NCBI RefSeq assembly: GCF_002954265.1
Contig: NZ_PPSL01000001.1
Span: 1,054,001-1,118,000 of the forward strand
Source: Flavipsychrobacter stenotrophus
GTDB lineage: Bacteria > Bacteroidota > Bacteroidia > Chitinophagales > Chitinophagaceae
DNA: 64,000 nucleotides
Direction: 5' to 3'
This document shows positions 26,072-36,121 of this stretch, piece by piece (within the stretch, counting starts at the first letter, position 1; every line of letters starts with the position of its first letter). The position numbers and the translations under genes were made by a program. A model generated the notes under the pieces. That model made no database searches. It had not been told where the DNA came from and saw only the letters and a program-made list of their open reading frames with translations.

Positions 26072-29000
26072 ATGAAGAAAACATTTATTTTCCGAGTAAA
26101 GAATTTATTGCCTGTATTTGCGCTTACGTTGTTACTGGCTGTAGTTGGTAATATTGCCTTTGCCGCTGCGCCTACCATTACATCAATAACTCCGGTAAGT
26201 GGCTTGCCGGTTTCGGGTACAGTAGTAATTACTGGTACGGGGTTTAATGATACGGCGGCAAGGAATATTGTATGGTTTGGTAATATACAGGGCACAGTTA
26301 ATAGTGCAACTGCGACAACTCTGAATGTAACAATTCCGATTGGTGCCAGATATAGCGAAATAACTGTACTGAACCTGACTACCAGGCTATGCGCCAAATC
26401 GCAGGCAATGTTCGCACCAGACTACGATAACAGCTGCTTTATAGCCAACAGCCAGAGTTTTAAACCGAGACTAGACCTGCCAATTGCACCTTCCGGTGTT
26501 CCTAATCCAGACCCATATCACACCGCAATTGGTGATATTGACGGAGACGGAAAACCAGATTTGGTTGTGTGTATGTATGACGAAGTTATACCTGGCAGTG
26601 GATATGTATTGATATACAGAAACATCGGGCAACAGGGTACTATAGCTTACGCTCCTCCTGTACAATGTACAACAGCAAAAGGAGCCTACCAGGTAAAATT
26701 AGCGGATCTTGATGGCGATGGTCGACTTGACATCATTACAGCCAGCTCCGGATCTGGCCGTGTTGCCTACATTAGGAATACCAGTACTCCCGGTACTGTT
26801 TCGTTCGCTCTTTATACTGCTTCGACAACTAGAGCTTTTAGCTCTGGATCTGCCGACATTGCAATTGCCGACTTTGACGGAGATGGCAAATTAGACCTGG
26901 CCGGAGCGGCTGCATTCGAAAGTCTTGTGGAAATTTTTTATAACCAAATATCAAGTATACCTGCAACCGTCTTCCCTTCAAACGCTTTCAGTGCCACCCA
27001 TACTGATTTCGTAATAGGTAATACTCCAGCTAGTTTGGCAGCAGCAGATATGGATGGAGACGGCATGCCTGATATAATCACCAGTAATGCTACCGACGGA
27101 ACATTCTCAATTTTGAGAAATATTTCCACTACCGGCAACTTTATGTTTGAACCTACGGTAGATTACAGTGTTGGTTCCGGGCTACGCCAGATAAGGCTCA
27201 TAGATATTAACGGCGATAATAGACCCGAAGTTGTAGTTGCTGACCAGGGATCAGACAATGTAGCCATCTTTCCTAATAATATAAGCACTACCCCGCTTAA
27301 CGCGACATCTTTTGGGACTAGTATAAATATAAACACAGGAGCAGGCAGCGGCCCCGGAGCACTTGATTTTGGCGACTTTGACGGTGATGGCAAAACTGAT
27401 ATGGCCGTAAGCCTAGGCTTTGTAAATACTGTAGCCATATATAAAAATGCCTATACTGGTGGCGCTATATCCGCGTCGAGCTTCACACTAAACGCTACCC
27501 TTTCTACAGGCCTTGGTTCGAACCCTGCGGGGGTTACAATCGGAGATATTGATGGCGACCACAAACCTGATCTCGTAGTGGGTAACATTGGCACAGACAA
27601 TGTCTCCATCTTTAAGAACACTTCTATGCCCGACACCAATTCTATAAGGGGTATAGATACTTTGTGCGTGGCCAGTGCAATGACCTTAGCCAGCCAGCAT
27701 TGTACCAATGGCAGCGCATACTGGAGCGTGTCTAATGCCAATGCTACCATTGTAGGTGGTGTGGGTGCGCTGGATAGTAATGCCGTATTAACCGGAGTTA
27801 CCGCAGGATTTGATACCGTAACACTAGCCGTGGTATCACTCTTTGATACCAACTACGTACATTTTGTGGTAAGAATATTACCTGTTGCAGATACCGGTAT
27901 CATCTCTGGTCCATCTGCCGTATGCGTCAACGCAACGATCAGTCTTAGTGAGACTGTGATCGGCGGCACATGGAGCAGCAGCAATAATGCCATTGCAACC
28001 GTAAGCGCTACCGGTGTGGTGACGGGGGTTGCGGCGGGTAATGCCACCATCTTCTATACTACGAGTTCATTAAGTTGCGGACCATTGAGTGCATCTCATG
28101 CAATAACTGTAAATGCACTACCGGATGCTGGTGTGATAACCGGCGCTAACGGCGTATGCACAGGTTTTCAAATAACGCTGACAGCTTCATTGCCGGGTGG
28201 AACATGGGTGAATACAAACCCAGCTCTTGCTCTTGCAGTTCCTTCAGGCACAAGCAATGTATTGACGGGACTTGTAGTAGGTGCTGACACAATATTATAT
28301 GTAGCTACTACCCCACTTTGTGGTAATGACACAGCGGTGCATGCCGTTGGTGTAGTGACAACAGGTGTTTCATTACCTATTACCGGACCCGACAGTGTAT
28401 GCCGTGCGGCAACCATTACGTTATCAAACGGCGCAACCGGTGGTACATGGGTAAGCAACAATACCGCAATCGCTACTGTAGACGCCTCAACGGGTGTGGT
28501 AACTGGTGTAACGACTGGTACTACAACTATTACTTATACTGTAGCCTACGGCTGTGGACCAGTGGTAGCAACCAAAGATGTGACAGTGAAAGCTTTGCCT
28601 AATGCAGGAGCAATCGTTGGTGCGGATAGTGTTTGTTCGGGCGCGCAGATCACGCTCACAAATCCTACGGCTGCTGCAGGTGGCGTATGGAGCAGTGCAT
28701 CAAATGCAGTTGCAACCGTAACTGTAGCAGGTGTGGTAACAGGTGTTTCTACTACATTGGCGACTACCAATATTATCTACACCTCTTCTTCATTCAGTTG
28801 CGGTACATTGACTACCAACCATGCTGTGACTGTGAAGCCATTGCCATTTGCAGGAACAATAACAGGTCTTGATAGTGTGTGCTCTGGCGCGCAGATAACA
28901 CTGACAAGCTCGGGCACACCGGGTGGCACATGGAGCAGCGCTTCTAACCCGATAGCTACTGTTACAGCCGCAGGTGGTGTGGTAACCGGTGTATCGTCAA

Positions 29001-32000
29001 CTTTAGCAACTACTAATATTATATATACTGCTGCAACATTCAGCTGTGGATCGGCTACTACAACACTGTCGGTAACAGTGAAGCGTTTGCCTAATGCAGG
29101 TACTATAGTAGGCCTGGATAGTGTTTGCTCGGGGGCACAAATAACACTGACCAACCCTACGGGGATAGGCGGTACATGGAGCAGTGCTGCTAACCCAATT
29201 GCTACGGTAACAGCTGCGGGAGTGGTAACAGGTGTATCTACAACATTAGCTACTACCAATATCATCTACACCTCTGCTACTTTCAGTTGCGGTACATTGA
29301 CTACCAACCATGCTGTGACCGTGAAGCCATTGCCATTTGCAGGCACAATAACAGGTCTTGATAGTGTGTGCTCTGGCGCGCAGATAACACTGACCAGCTC
29401 GGGCACGCCGGGTGGCACATGGAGCAGCGCTTCAAACCCTGTAGCTACCGTTACCGCCACAGGCGGTGTGGTAACCGGTGTATCGACTACATTGGCCACT
29501 ACTAATATTATATACACAGCTGCAACATTCAGCTGCGGATCAGCTACCACTACATTGTCTGTAACTGTTAAGCCATTGCCTTTTGCAGGTGCTATTGTTG
29601 GCCTGGATAGTGTTTGCTCGGGTGCACAGATCACACTTACCAACCCTACCGCAACCGGTGGCGCATGGAGCAGTGCTGCTAATCCCATAGCTACTGTAAC
29701 AGCAGCAGGCGGTGTGGTAACAGGTGTATCTACAACATTAGCTACTACTAATATCATCTATACCTCTGCTACTTTCAGTTGCGGTACATTGACTACCAAC
29801 CATGCGGTGACAGTGAAGCCATTGCCATTTGCAGGAACGATAACAGGCCTGGATAGTGTTTGCTCAGGTGCGCAGATAACATTGACCAGCTCGGGCACGC
29901 CGGGTGGTACATGGAGCAGTGCTTCTAACCCGATAGCTACTGTTACAGCCGCAGGTGGTGTGGTAACGGGTGTATCTACAACATTGGCCACTACAAACAT
30001 TATATATACAGCGGCAACATTCAGCTGCGGATCGGCTACCACTACATTATCAGTAACCGTTAAACCATTGCCTTTTGCAGGTGCTATAGTTGGCCTGGAT
30101 AGTGTGTGCTCAGGTGCACAAATAACGCTTACCAACCCAACCGCAACCGGTGGTGCATGGAGCAGTGCATCTAACCTGATAGCCACGGTAACAGCAGCGG
30201 GTGTGGTAACCGGTGTGTCAACAACATTGGCAACTACCAATATTATCTATACGTCGTCTACATTCAGTTGCGGTACATTGACTACCAACCATGCTGTAAC
30301 CGTGAAGCCATTACCAAATGCCGGTACAATATCAGGATTGGATAGTGTTTGTTCGGGTGCACAGATAACACTCACCACATCGGGTACTCCGGGTGGTGCC
30401 TGGAGCAGCTCATCTAACCCTATTGCTACTGTAACGGCAGCAGGTGTAGTAACGGGTGTATCTACAACATTGCAAACCACTAACATCACCTACACATCTA
30501 ATACATTCAGCTGCGGATCTAACAATACCTCGCATGCAGTGACAGTAAAACGTCTGCCATTTGCAGGTGCTATTGTTGGTTTAGATAGCGTGTGTTCAGG
30601 TGCACAGATAACACTGACCAACCCTACAGGCATAAGCGGTTCATGGAGCAGTGCTTCGAACCCCATTGCAACTGTAACGGCTGCAGGCGGTGTGGTAACG
30701 GGTGTATCTACTACACTGGCCACTACCAACATCATTTATACATCATCTACTTTCAGTTGTGGTAATGCAACAACCACCCACGCGGTAACAGTTAAGCCGT
30801 TGCCTAATTCGGGTGTTATCGCCGGTTTGGATAGCGTGTGTTCAGGAGCGCAGATTACACTGAACACATCGGGTACACCGGGCGGTGTATGGGGAAGTGT
30901 CGCGCCCACTGTTGCTACTATCACATCGGGCGGTGTAGTAACCGGTCTGGCAACTGTGCTGACAACTACTACCATTAACTACACATCAAATACATTCAGC
31001 TGCGGATCAAACAGCAGCACCTTCCAGGTTACAGTAAAGCCACTGCCATTTGCAGGTGCAATAGTTGGGCTGGATAGTGTTTGCTCAGGCTCACAGATAA
31101 CGCTTACCAACCCTACCGCAACCGGCGGTACCTGGAGCAGCGCATCCAGCACTATAGCAACTGTTGATGTAGCAGGTGTGGTAACAGGTGTAACCACAAC
31201 ACTGGCAACTACCAATATTATTTACTCATCGTATACCTTCAGTTGCGGTACGCTTACCGCTACCCATGCGGTAACAGTTAAACCTCTGCCGTTTGCAGGT
31301 ACAATAACAGGTCCAACTGCGGTGTGCGAAGCGTCTACGATATCGCTGAGTAATGCAGCACCCGGAGGTGTATGGAGCAGCAGCAACACCACAAGGGCCA
31401 CCGTAGATGCGGCGGGCAACGTAGGTGGAGCAACCGCAGGCTCTGTGAATATCATATATACGGTAACCAACACATGCGGCACAGCTTTCGCTACGTTCCC
31501 GCTTACAGTTAATCCACTGCCACATGCCGGCACTCTATCGGGCGTACCTAACTTATGTCCTGGCACGACGACATCTCTGTCTAGCACAACAGCAGGTGGT
31601 GTATGGTCCAGCGGTAATACAGCTATAGCCACTGTAACAGCAGGTGGCGTGGTTGGAGGCGTATCACCGGGTTCAGTTACCATATCTTATTCTTATACCA
31701 ATGTCTGCGGAACAGATGTTTCCACATTCCCTGCCGTGGTAATACCTTTCCCTGTTGCGGGTACTATTTCGGGTCCTTCACTGGTATGTCCGGGTGCAAC
31801 AATATCACTAGCCAGCACAGTGTTGGGTGGTACATGGAGCAGTCTGAATACGGCTGTCGTTACGGTTACACCATCAACCGGTATAGTTGGCGGTGTGGCA
31901 GCAGGCACAGCAAGCATTAAATACACTGTTACCAACTTCTGCGGTGTTGCCTTTACCACACACCCAATGACGGTCAACCCGATAGTTGTGCCATCGGTTA

Positions 32001-32815
32001 CTATTACATTGTCGCCAAATGATACAGTTTGCGCAGGTACATTGGTGACCTTTACGCCAACGGCAGTGAACGGCGGACCTACGCCTACCTTCATCTGGAC
32101 CATTTTCGGAACACCGGTAGATACAGCCAGTACTTATACTTACGCTCCGGCCAACTTTGATAATGTGGCCTGTATCATGATCAGCAGTGCACCATGCCCT
32201 GTACCTCCATCAGATACATCTGCGGGCATCAGTATGTTGGTACGCCCGGTAGTAACACCTACCATTACTATCGTATCATCGGTAACAGGTGATATCATTT
32301 CATACCTTGGGCAGATTGTGACCTTCTTCTCTACCGTAACTTATGGCGGTAGCGCTCCTACCTACCAGTGGTACCTGAATGGTGTGCCGGTGACGGGTGC
32401 AACAAGCTCCACCTACGCTACCGAGATCTACTCTGATGACACCGTTTATTGCGTGATGACCAGCGACGTAGAATGCGCAACATCTCCGTTCGATACCAGC
32501 GATATCAGGATCATAAGATTGGGCGTACTGAGCGTGAACGACGCAATAGCTATCAACAACCTGACGATGTACCCTAATCCTAACAAGGGTAGCTTCATAG
32601 TAACAGGCAAGACCAATTCATCTACCAACAGCGACATTACTTACCAGGTGATCGATATGATGGGCAGGATCGTTTATTCTGATAACGGATCGACCAACGG
32701 AGAAGGGATACGACAGGAGATCAAATTGGGAGATAATATACCTCCTGGCAACTACTTGCTGAGGGTGGTAAGAGATAATGAATCAACCGTTATCCATTTT
32801 ACGCTGAACAACTAA
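26072..32815 (+). CDS. Giant T9SS adhesin: IPT, FG-GAP propeller, 17 Ig-like repeats
   Basis: 2,247 residues. Order: signal peptide (1-30, ending IAFAAAP); IPT/TIG fold (~32-100, TITSITPVSGLPVSG); seven FG-GAP/VCBS calcium repeats (~150-510, for example GDIDGDGKPDL, ADFDGDGKLDL) forming a likely beta-propeller; a divergent Ig domain (~520-605); 17 BIG2-like Ig units (~606-1970), many nearly identical; two PKD-like Ig units (~1975-2150); and a T9SS type A sorting domain (MYPNPNKGSFIVTG...PPGNYLLRVV, ~2170-2247). It should be exported to the surface and act in attachment, perhaps to polysaccharide. ATG start with a typical signal. The DNA of units 4-14 is a tandem repeat. A strong terminator follows. 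Confidence 0.95.
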   Translation: MKKTFIFRVKNLLPVFALTLLLAVVGNIAFAAAPTITSITPVSGLPVSGTVVITGTGFNDTAARNIVWFGNIQGTVNSATATTLNVTIPIGARYSEITVLNLTTRLCAKSQAMFAPDYDNSCFIANSQSFKPRLDLPIAPSGVPNPDPYHTAIGDIDGDGKPDLVVCMYDEVIPGSGYVLIYRNIGQQGTIAYAPPVQCTTAKGAYQVKLADLDGDGRLDIITASSGSGRVAYIRNTSTPGTVSFALYTASTTRAFSSGSADIAIADFDGDGKLDLAGAAAFESLVEIFYNQISSIPATVFPSNAFSATHTDFVIGNTPASLAAADMDGDGMPDIITSNATDGTFSILRNISTTGNFMFEPTVDYSVGSGLRQIRLIDINGDNRPEVVVADQGSDNVAIFPNNISTTPLNATSFGTSININTGAGSGPGALDFGDFDGDGKTDMAVSLGFVNTVAIYKNAYTGGAISASSFTLNATLSTGLGSNPAGVTIGDIDGDHKPDLVVGNIGTDNVSIFKNTSMPDTNSIRGIDTLCVASAMTLASQHCTNGSAYWSVSNANATIVGGVGALDSNAVLTGVTAGFDTVTLAVVSLFDTNYVHFVVRILPVADTGIISGPSAVCVNATISLSETVIGGTWSSSNNAIATVSATGVVTGVAAGNATIFYTTSSLSCGPLSASHAITVNALPDAGVITGANGVCTGFQITLTASLPGGTWVNTNPALALAVPSGTSNVLTGLVVGADTILYVATTPLCGNDTAVHAVGVVTTGVSLPITGPDSVCRAATITLSNGATGGTWVSNNTAIATVDASTGVVTGVTTGTTTITYTVAYGCGPVVATKDVTVKALPNAGAIVGADSVCSGAQITLTNPTAAAGGVWSSASNAVATVTVAGVVTGVSTTLATTNIIYTSSSFSCGTLTTNHAVTVKPLPFAGTITGLDSVCSGAQITLTSSGTPGGTWSSASNPIATVTAAGGVVTGVSSTLATTNIIYTAATFSCGSATTTLSVTVKRLPNAGTIVGLDSVCSGAQITLTNPTGIGGTWSSAANPIATVTAAGVVTGVSTTLATTNIIYTSATFSCGTLTTNHAVTVKPLPFAGTITGLDSVCSGAQITLTSSGTPGGTWSSASNPVATVTATGGVVTGVSTTLATTNIIYTAATFSCGSATTTLSVTVKPLPFAGAIVGLDSVCSGAQITLTNPTATGGAWSSAANPIATVTAAGGVVTGVSTTLATTNIIYTSATFSCGTLTTNHAVTVKPLPFAGTITGLDSVCSGAQITLTSSGTPGGTWSSASNPIATVTAAGGVVTGVSTTLATTNIIYTAATFSCGSATTTLSVTVKPLPFAGAIVGLDSVCSGAQITLTNPTATGGAWSSASNLIATVTAAGVVTGVSTTLATTNIIYTSSTFSCGTLTTNHAVTVKPLPNAGTISGLDSVCSGAQITLTTSGTPGGAWSSSSNPIATVTAAGVVTGVSTTLQTTNITYTSNTFSCGSNNTSHAVTVKRLPFAGAIVGLDSVCSGAQITLTNPTGISGSWSSASNPIATVTAAGGVVTGVSTTLATTNIIYTSSTFSCGNATTTHAVTVKPLPNSGVIAGLDSVCSGAQITLNTSGTPGGVWGSVAPTVATITSGGVVTGLATVLTTTTINYTSNTFSCGSNSSTFQVTVKPLPFAGAIVGLDSVCSGSQITLTNPTATGGTWSSASSTIATVDVAGVVTGVTTTLATTNIIYSSYTFSCGTLTATHAVTVKPLPFAGTITGPTAVCEASTISLSNAAPGGVWSSSNTTRATVDAAGNVGGATAGSVNIIYTVTNTCGTAFATFPLTVNPLPHAGTLSGVPNLCPGTTTSLSSTTAGGVWSSGNTAIATVTAGGVVGGVSPGSVTISYSYTNVCGTDVSTFPAVVIPFPVAGTISGPSLVCPGATISLASTVLGGTWSSLNTAVVTVTPSTGIVGGVAAGTASIKYTVTNFCGVAFTTHPMTVNPIVVPSVTITLSPNDTVCAGTLVTFTPTAVNGGPTPTFIWTIFGTPVDTASTYTYAPANFDNVACIMISSAPCPVPPSDTSAGISMLVRPVVTPTITIVSSVTGDIISYLGQIVTFFSTVTYGGSAPTYQWYLNGVPVTGATSSTYATEIYSDDTVYCVMTSDVECATSPFDTSDIRIIRLGVLSVNDAIAINNLTMYPNPNKGSFIVTGKTNSSTNSDITYQVIDMMGRIVYSDNGSTNGEGIRQEIKLGDNIPPGNYLLRVVRDNESTVIHFTLNN
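28595..31285 (+). repeat. Tandem Ig-domain repeat array, 243/246-bp unit
   Basis: Eleven in-frame units (Ig units 4-14), starting at 28595, 28841, 29087, 29330, 29576, 29822, 30068, 30311, 30554, 30800 and 31043. Lengths are 246 or 243 bp, so differences stay in frame. Two alternating types (SSGTPGGTW with SCGSATTTLS; NPT..GG.W with SCGTLTTNH) make a higher-order period of about 490 bp (28841, 29330, 29822, 30311). Near-identity at DNA level points to recent duplication or homogenisation. Confidence 0.9.
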
Positions 32816-32832
32816 TAAAAATAAGAATATAT

Positions 32833-32868
32833 AATAATAAGGGCTGCCCAGGGGCAGCCCTTATTATT
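32833..32868 (+). terminator. Terminator of the adhesin gene
   Basis: 16-bp perfect stem (32833-32848 with 32853-32868) around CAGG, ending in TTATTATTTTT. It lies 17 bp past the stop codon. Confidence 0.9.
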
Positions 32869-33018
32869 TTTAAGTATTTCCATAACAACCAGTCAACCAC
32901 AAAAACCAAAAACATCAAAACAACGTATAATTAAGCGTGAATTATCATTTACCCCGAATTTATTCAATACCACCACAGAGGCTATCAATTCTAACTAACT
33001 AATATTATATTTGCATAA

Positions 33019-33864
33019 GTGAAACTGGCACATCTTATCCTCGCACATTCCAACCCCGACCAACTGAAAAGATTGGTGGATAAATTGGCGCATAGTGACA
33101 GCCGTATCTATATTCATCTGGATAAGAAGACCGAAATCACTCCGTTTCTTCCTATTGCCGATAATGACCGTGTATCATTTATCAGTAACAGGATAAAAGT
33201 ATATTGGGGAGGTTACAGCATTGTGCAGGCCACGATAAATAGTTTTGAAGAGATATTGGCTACCGGCATTGCCTTTGACCATATCAACCTGCTCAGCGGG
33301 CAAGACTACCCTATTAAGAGCACAGATCACATTCACCAATTCCTCGCAGAGAATAAGGGTAAGATCTTCATGCATTCACTATCGGTAAAGAATGAATGGC
33401 AGGAAGCAATACCAAGGATAGAGCGTTATCACCTGGCCAACCTGAAACTACCCGCAGGTACATACAGAATGGAGCAGATGGTAAATGCCATACTACCCAA
33501 ACGCAAAATGCCGGAAGGCATAGTAGCCATGGGCCGATCGCAGTGGTTCACCGCATCAAAAGAGAGCATAGCCTACATAGTTGATTATGTAAAAAAGGAA
33601 CAGTGGGTGTCCAGGTTCTTTAAGATGAGCTGGGCAGCTGATGAGCTCATATTTCAGACTATCCTGTTCAATTCACCGTTTAAGGAGCATATGGTAAATG
33701 ACAATCTGCTGTATGTAGACTGGAGTGAAGGTAAGGCTAGTCCGAAGTTACTGACGATGGAAGACGCCGCTGCCCTAAAGGCATCTGATAAACTATTTGC
33801 CCGCAAATTTAATAGCGAAGCAGATAGTGCAGTATTGGATTACATTGATAACTTTACGGCCTGA
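33019..33864 (+). CDS. GT14-like beta-1,6-N-acetylglucosaminyltransferase family protein
   Basis: 281 residues. GTG start (GTG AAA CTG GCA); no ATG precedes it in frame. The N-terminus MKLAHLILAHSNPDQLKRLVDKL and IYIHLDKKTE, VYWGGYSIVQATINSFEE, NLLSGQDYPIKS and SWAADELIFQTIL match the Core-2/I-branching (Branch, GT14) family. Bacterial members add sugars to surface polysaccharide. First of a compact three-gene cluster with gaps of 14 and 3 bp. A TATATTTG box (33006-33013) lies so close that the transcript may be leaderless. Confidence 0.87.
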   Translation: MKLAHLILAHSNPDQLKRLVDKLAHSDSRIYIHLDKKTEITPFLPIADNDRVSFISNRIKVYWGGYSIVQATINSFEEILATGIAFDHINLLSGQDYPIKSTDHIHQFLAENKGKIFMHSLSVKNEWQEAIPRIERYHLANLKLPAGTYRMEQMVNAILPKRKMPEGIVAMGRSQWFTASKESIAYIVDYVKKEQWVSRFFKMSWAADELIFQTILFNSPFKEHMVNDNLLYVDWSEGKASPKLLTMEDAAALKASDKLFARKFNSEADSAVLDYIDNFTA

Positions 33865-33878
33865 GCATCGTTTTCTGC

Positions 33879-34796
33879 ATGACCAAGAAGGTTTCCATTG
33901 TTACTGTCAATTTTAATCACAGCCATGTCACCGATGCCATGCTCGATTCTGTGTTTGCCAAAAACACGTACGACCCTCTGGAGATAATAGTGGTTGACAA
34001 TGGCAGTGCAGTTGATCCCATACCAGCCTGGCAACAGAAATACCCATCGGTAAAATACATTCGTTCGGAACAGAACCTGGGTTTTGCAGGTGGTAATAAT
34101 CTGGGTATACAACAGGCAACAGGCGACTACCTGTTCTTCATTAACAACGATACGGAAATAACCGAAGGGCTGATAGAAACGCTGGTAGCCACACTGGAAG
34201 CGCACCCTGAATGCGGAATTATTTCGCCTAAGATACGCTACTACGACCAGCCCGATATGCTGCAGTATGCGGGGTTCACACCCATGAATTATTACACAGC
34301 ACGCAACAATTGTATTGGCCAGTTTGAAAAAGACTATGGCCAGTATGATAACCTTACCGGCGAAACGGGCTACATACATGGCGCAGCCATGATGCTGCCT
34401 CGTTCAGCAATGGATAAGGCCGGACTGATGCCAGAAAACTACTTCCTGTACTACGAAGAAATGGATTGGTGCGAGATGATAAAGCGGGCCGGCTATACGA
34501 TCCGTATCAACATGCAGGCGCTTATATATCATAAAGAGTCGATATCGGTGGGCAGCAAAAGCGCACTGAAGGAGTACTTTATGAACCGCAACAGGCTGCT
34601 GTTCATCAGGCGGAACTGCGGGTTTGGCGTACGTGCTTTTTTCTGGTTCTACTTTTTGGGTATTGTTACCCCAAGGAATATACTATCTTACATCAGGGAA
34701 AAACAACCCTTTGCAAAGGTGCTGCTGAAAGCTATATGGTGGAATATGACCCATAGCACAAATAGCAAAGACCTGGGTTGGGAAATTAAAAAATAG
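33879..34796 (+). CDS. Family 2 glycosyltransferase (rhamnosyltransferase-like)
   Basis: 305 residues. GT2 motifs: VSIVTVNFNHSHVTDAMLDS, IIVVDNGSAVDP, EQNLGFAGGNNLGIQ, LFFINNDTEI (DxD equivalent) and the acceptor-side EEMDWCEMIKRAGY with an HKESISVGSKS end motif. This pattern fits the GT2 group acting on rhamnan or O-antigen-like chains. C-terminal hydrophobic helix (FWFYFLGIVTPRNI). Central gene of the glycosyltransferase cluster. Confidence 0.9.
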   Translation: MTKKVSIVTVNFNHSHVTDAMLDSVFAKNTYDPLEIIVVDNGSAVDPIPAWQQKYPSVKYIRSEQNLGFAGGNNLGIQQATGDYLFFINNDTEITEGLIETLVATLEAHPECGIISPKIRYYDQPDMLQYAGFTPMNYYTARNNCIGQFEKDYGQYDNLTGETGYIHGAAMMLPRSAMDKAGLMPENYFLYYEEMDWCEMIKRAGYTIRINMQALIYHKESISVGSKSALKEYFMNRNRLLFIRRNCGFGVRAFFWFYFLGIVTPRNILSYIREKQPFAKVLLKAIWWNMTHSTNSKDLGWEIKK

Positions 34797-34799
34797 CAC

Positions 34800-35966
34800 A
34801 TGATCATTGCATTCTGGATAAGTCTCTTCCTGGTATTCTATACCTTCTTTGGATATGGTATAGTCTTGTACGTACTGGTAAAGCTGCGTGTAGCCATAAA
34901 AGGAAAGCGTAAGATACCCGACAATGGCGGCAACTGGCCTACCGTGACTCTGATTGTAGCTGCATATAATGAGCAGGACTACATCATAGACAAGATAAAT
35001 AATACGCTGCAGCTGAACTACCCAAAGGACAGAATCAGCTTCATATTTGTTACTGACGGCAGCAATGATAAAACGCCAGATCTTATTGCCACATACCCAC
35101 AGATAAAGCTGATGCACCGCCCCGAGCGCAGCGGTAAGATAGCCGCAGTGCACCGCGCCATGAAGGAGGTAACAAGCGAAGTAGCCATCTTCACCGATGC
35201 CAATACGTTTTTGAACAAAGACTCTATGCTCAATATTGCCCGCCATTATGCCGACCCTAGCGTAGGTGCGGTATCGGGAGAGAAGCGGGTGAGTATAGAA
35301 GATGTGGCAGATGCCACCGCAGGCGAGGGTTTTTACTGGAAGTATGAATCGAAACTGAAGACATGGGATAGTGAACTGTATTCTGTAGTAGGCGCTGCGG
35401 GAGAGTTGTTCAGCGTACGGACCAGCCTGTATATACCTGTAGAGCCCGACACTATTCTTGATGACTTTATGATCTCTATGCTGATAGCTGAAAAGGGCTA
35501 CCGCATAGTATATGAGCCTATGGCCTATGCTACAGAAACAGGCTCTGAAAATGTAAAAGAAGAACTGAAACGTAAGGTAAGAATAGCCGCAGGAGGTATA
35601 CAATCTATAGTGCGACTAAAAGCGCTAATGAACCCATTCAAGCAATTCACACTTACCTTTCAATACATCAGTCACCGTGTACTGAGGTGGACAGTAACAC
35701 CATTTTTGATGATACTGGCGTACATACTGAACCTGCTTATAGTTACCGAAGGCGGTGCACCAATATACCTGGCGCTCCTGGGCTGCCAGACCATGTTTTA
35801 CGGCGCATCGCTAATGGGTTGGTTGCTGGAAACACGACAGATAAAGATCAAAATTCTCTTTATACCCTACTACTTCTGCATGATGAACTATGCCGTATTG
35901 GCAGGACAGCTCCGCTATATAAAAGGCAGCCAGAGTGCCGCATGGGAGAAGAGCAAGAGAAGGTAG
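34800..35966 (+). CDS. Membrane family 2 glycosyltransferase
   Basis: 388 residues. N-terminal helix (IIAFWISLFLVFYTFFGYGIVLYVLV) and two or three C-terminal helices (FLMILAYILNLLIV, LLGCQTMFYGASLMGWLLE) flank a GT2 catalytic part: LIVAAYNEQDYI, FVTDGSNDKTPD, RSGKIAAVHRA, IFTDANTFL and the processive-type EGFYWKYESKLKTWDS...LDDFMISMLIAEKGYR (LDDF = acid/base region). It is the type used for polysaccharide chain extension (cellulose/PGA synthase-like). 3 bp after the previous GT2 gene, so probably co-translated with it. Confidence 0.9.
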   Translation: MIIAFWISLFLVFYTFFGYGIVLYVLVKLRVAIKGKRKIPDNGGNWPTVTLIVAAYNEQDYIIDKINNTLQLNYPKDRISFIFVTDGSNDKTPDLIATYPQIKLMHRPERSGKIAAVHRAMKEVTSEVAIFTDANTFLNKDSMLNIARHYADPSVGAVSGEKRVSIEDVADATAGEGFYWKYESKLKTWDSELYSVVGAAGELFSVRTSLYIPVEPDTILDDFMISMLIAEKGYRIVYEPMAYATETGSENVKEELKRKVRIAAGGIQSIVRLKALMNPFKQFTLTFQYISHRVLRWTVTPFLMILAYILNLLIVTEGGAPIYLALLGCQTMFYGASLMGWLLETRQIKIKILFIPYYFCMMNYAVLAGQLRYIKGSQSAAWEKSKRR

Positions 35967-36121
35967 TTTTGCAAGCGGGACGCCTGCATGATCGAGAACA
36001 AGCGGGTGCTTTGACAAGTGGCGAGAAATCTCAAAATCGCACTCGAAAAATGCGCTAAAACGCTACCTATCAAAGCAAAATAATTTTACCTTGTGACTGT
36101 CAAAAACAAAAGACACAACCT

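Noticed and set aside
28595-31285. CRISPR-like array
   Set aside because: Repeat units are coding, 243-246 bp and have no spacers.
28168-31683. Long minus-strand open frames opposite the adhesin repeats
   Set aside because: They recur with the repeat period, are Pro/Val-rich and lack family features; they are shadows of the repeated plus-strand codons.
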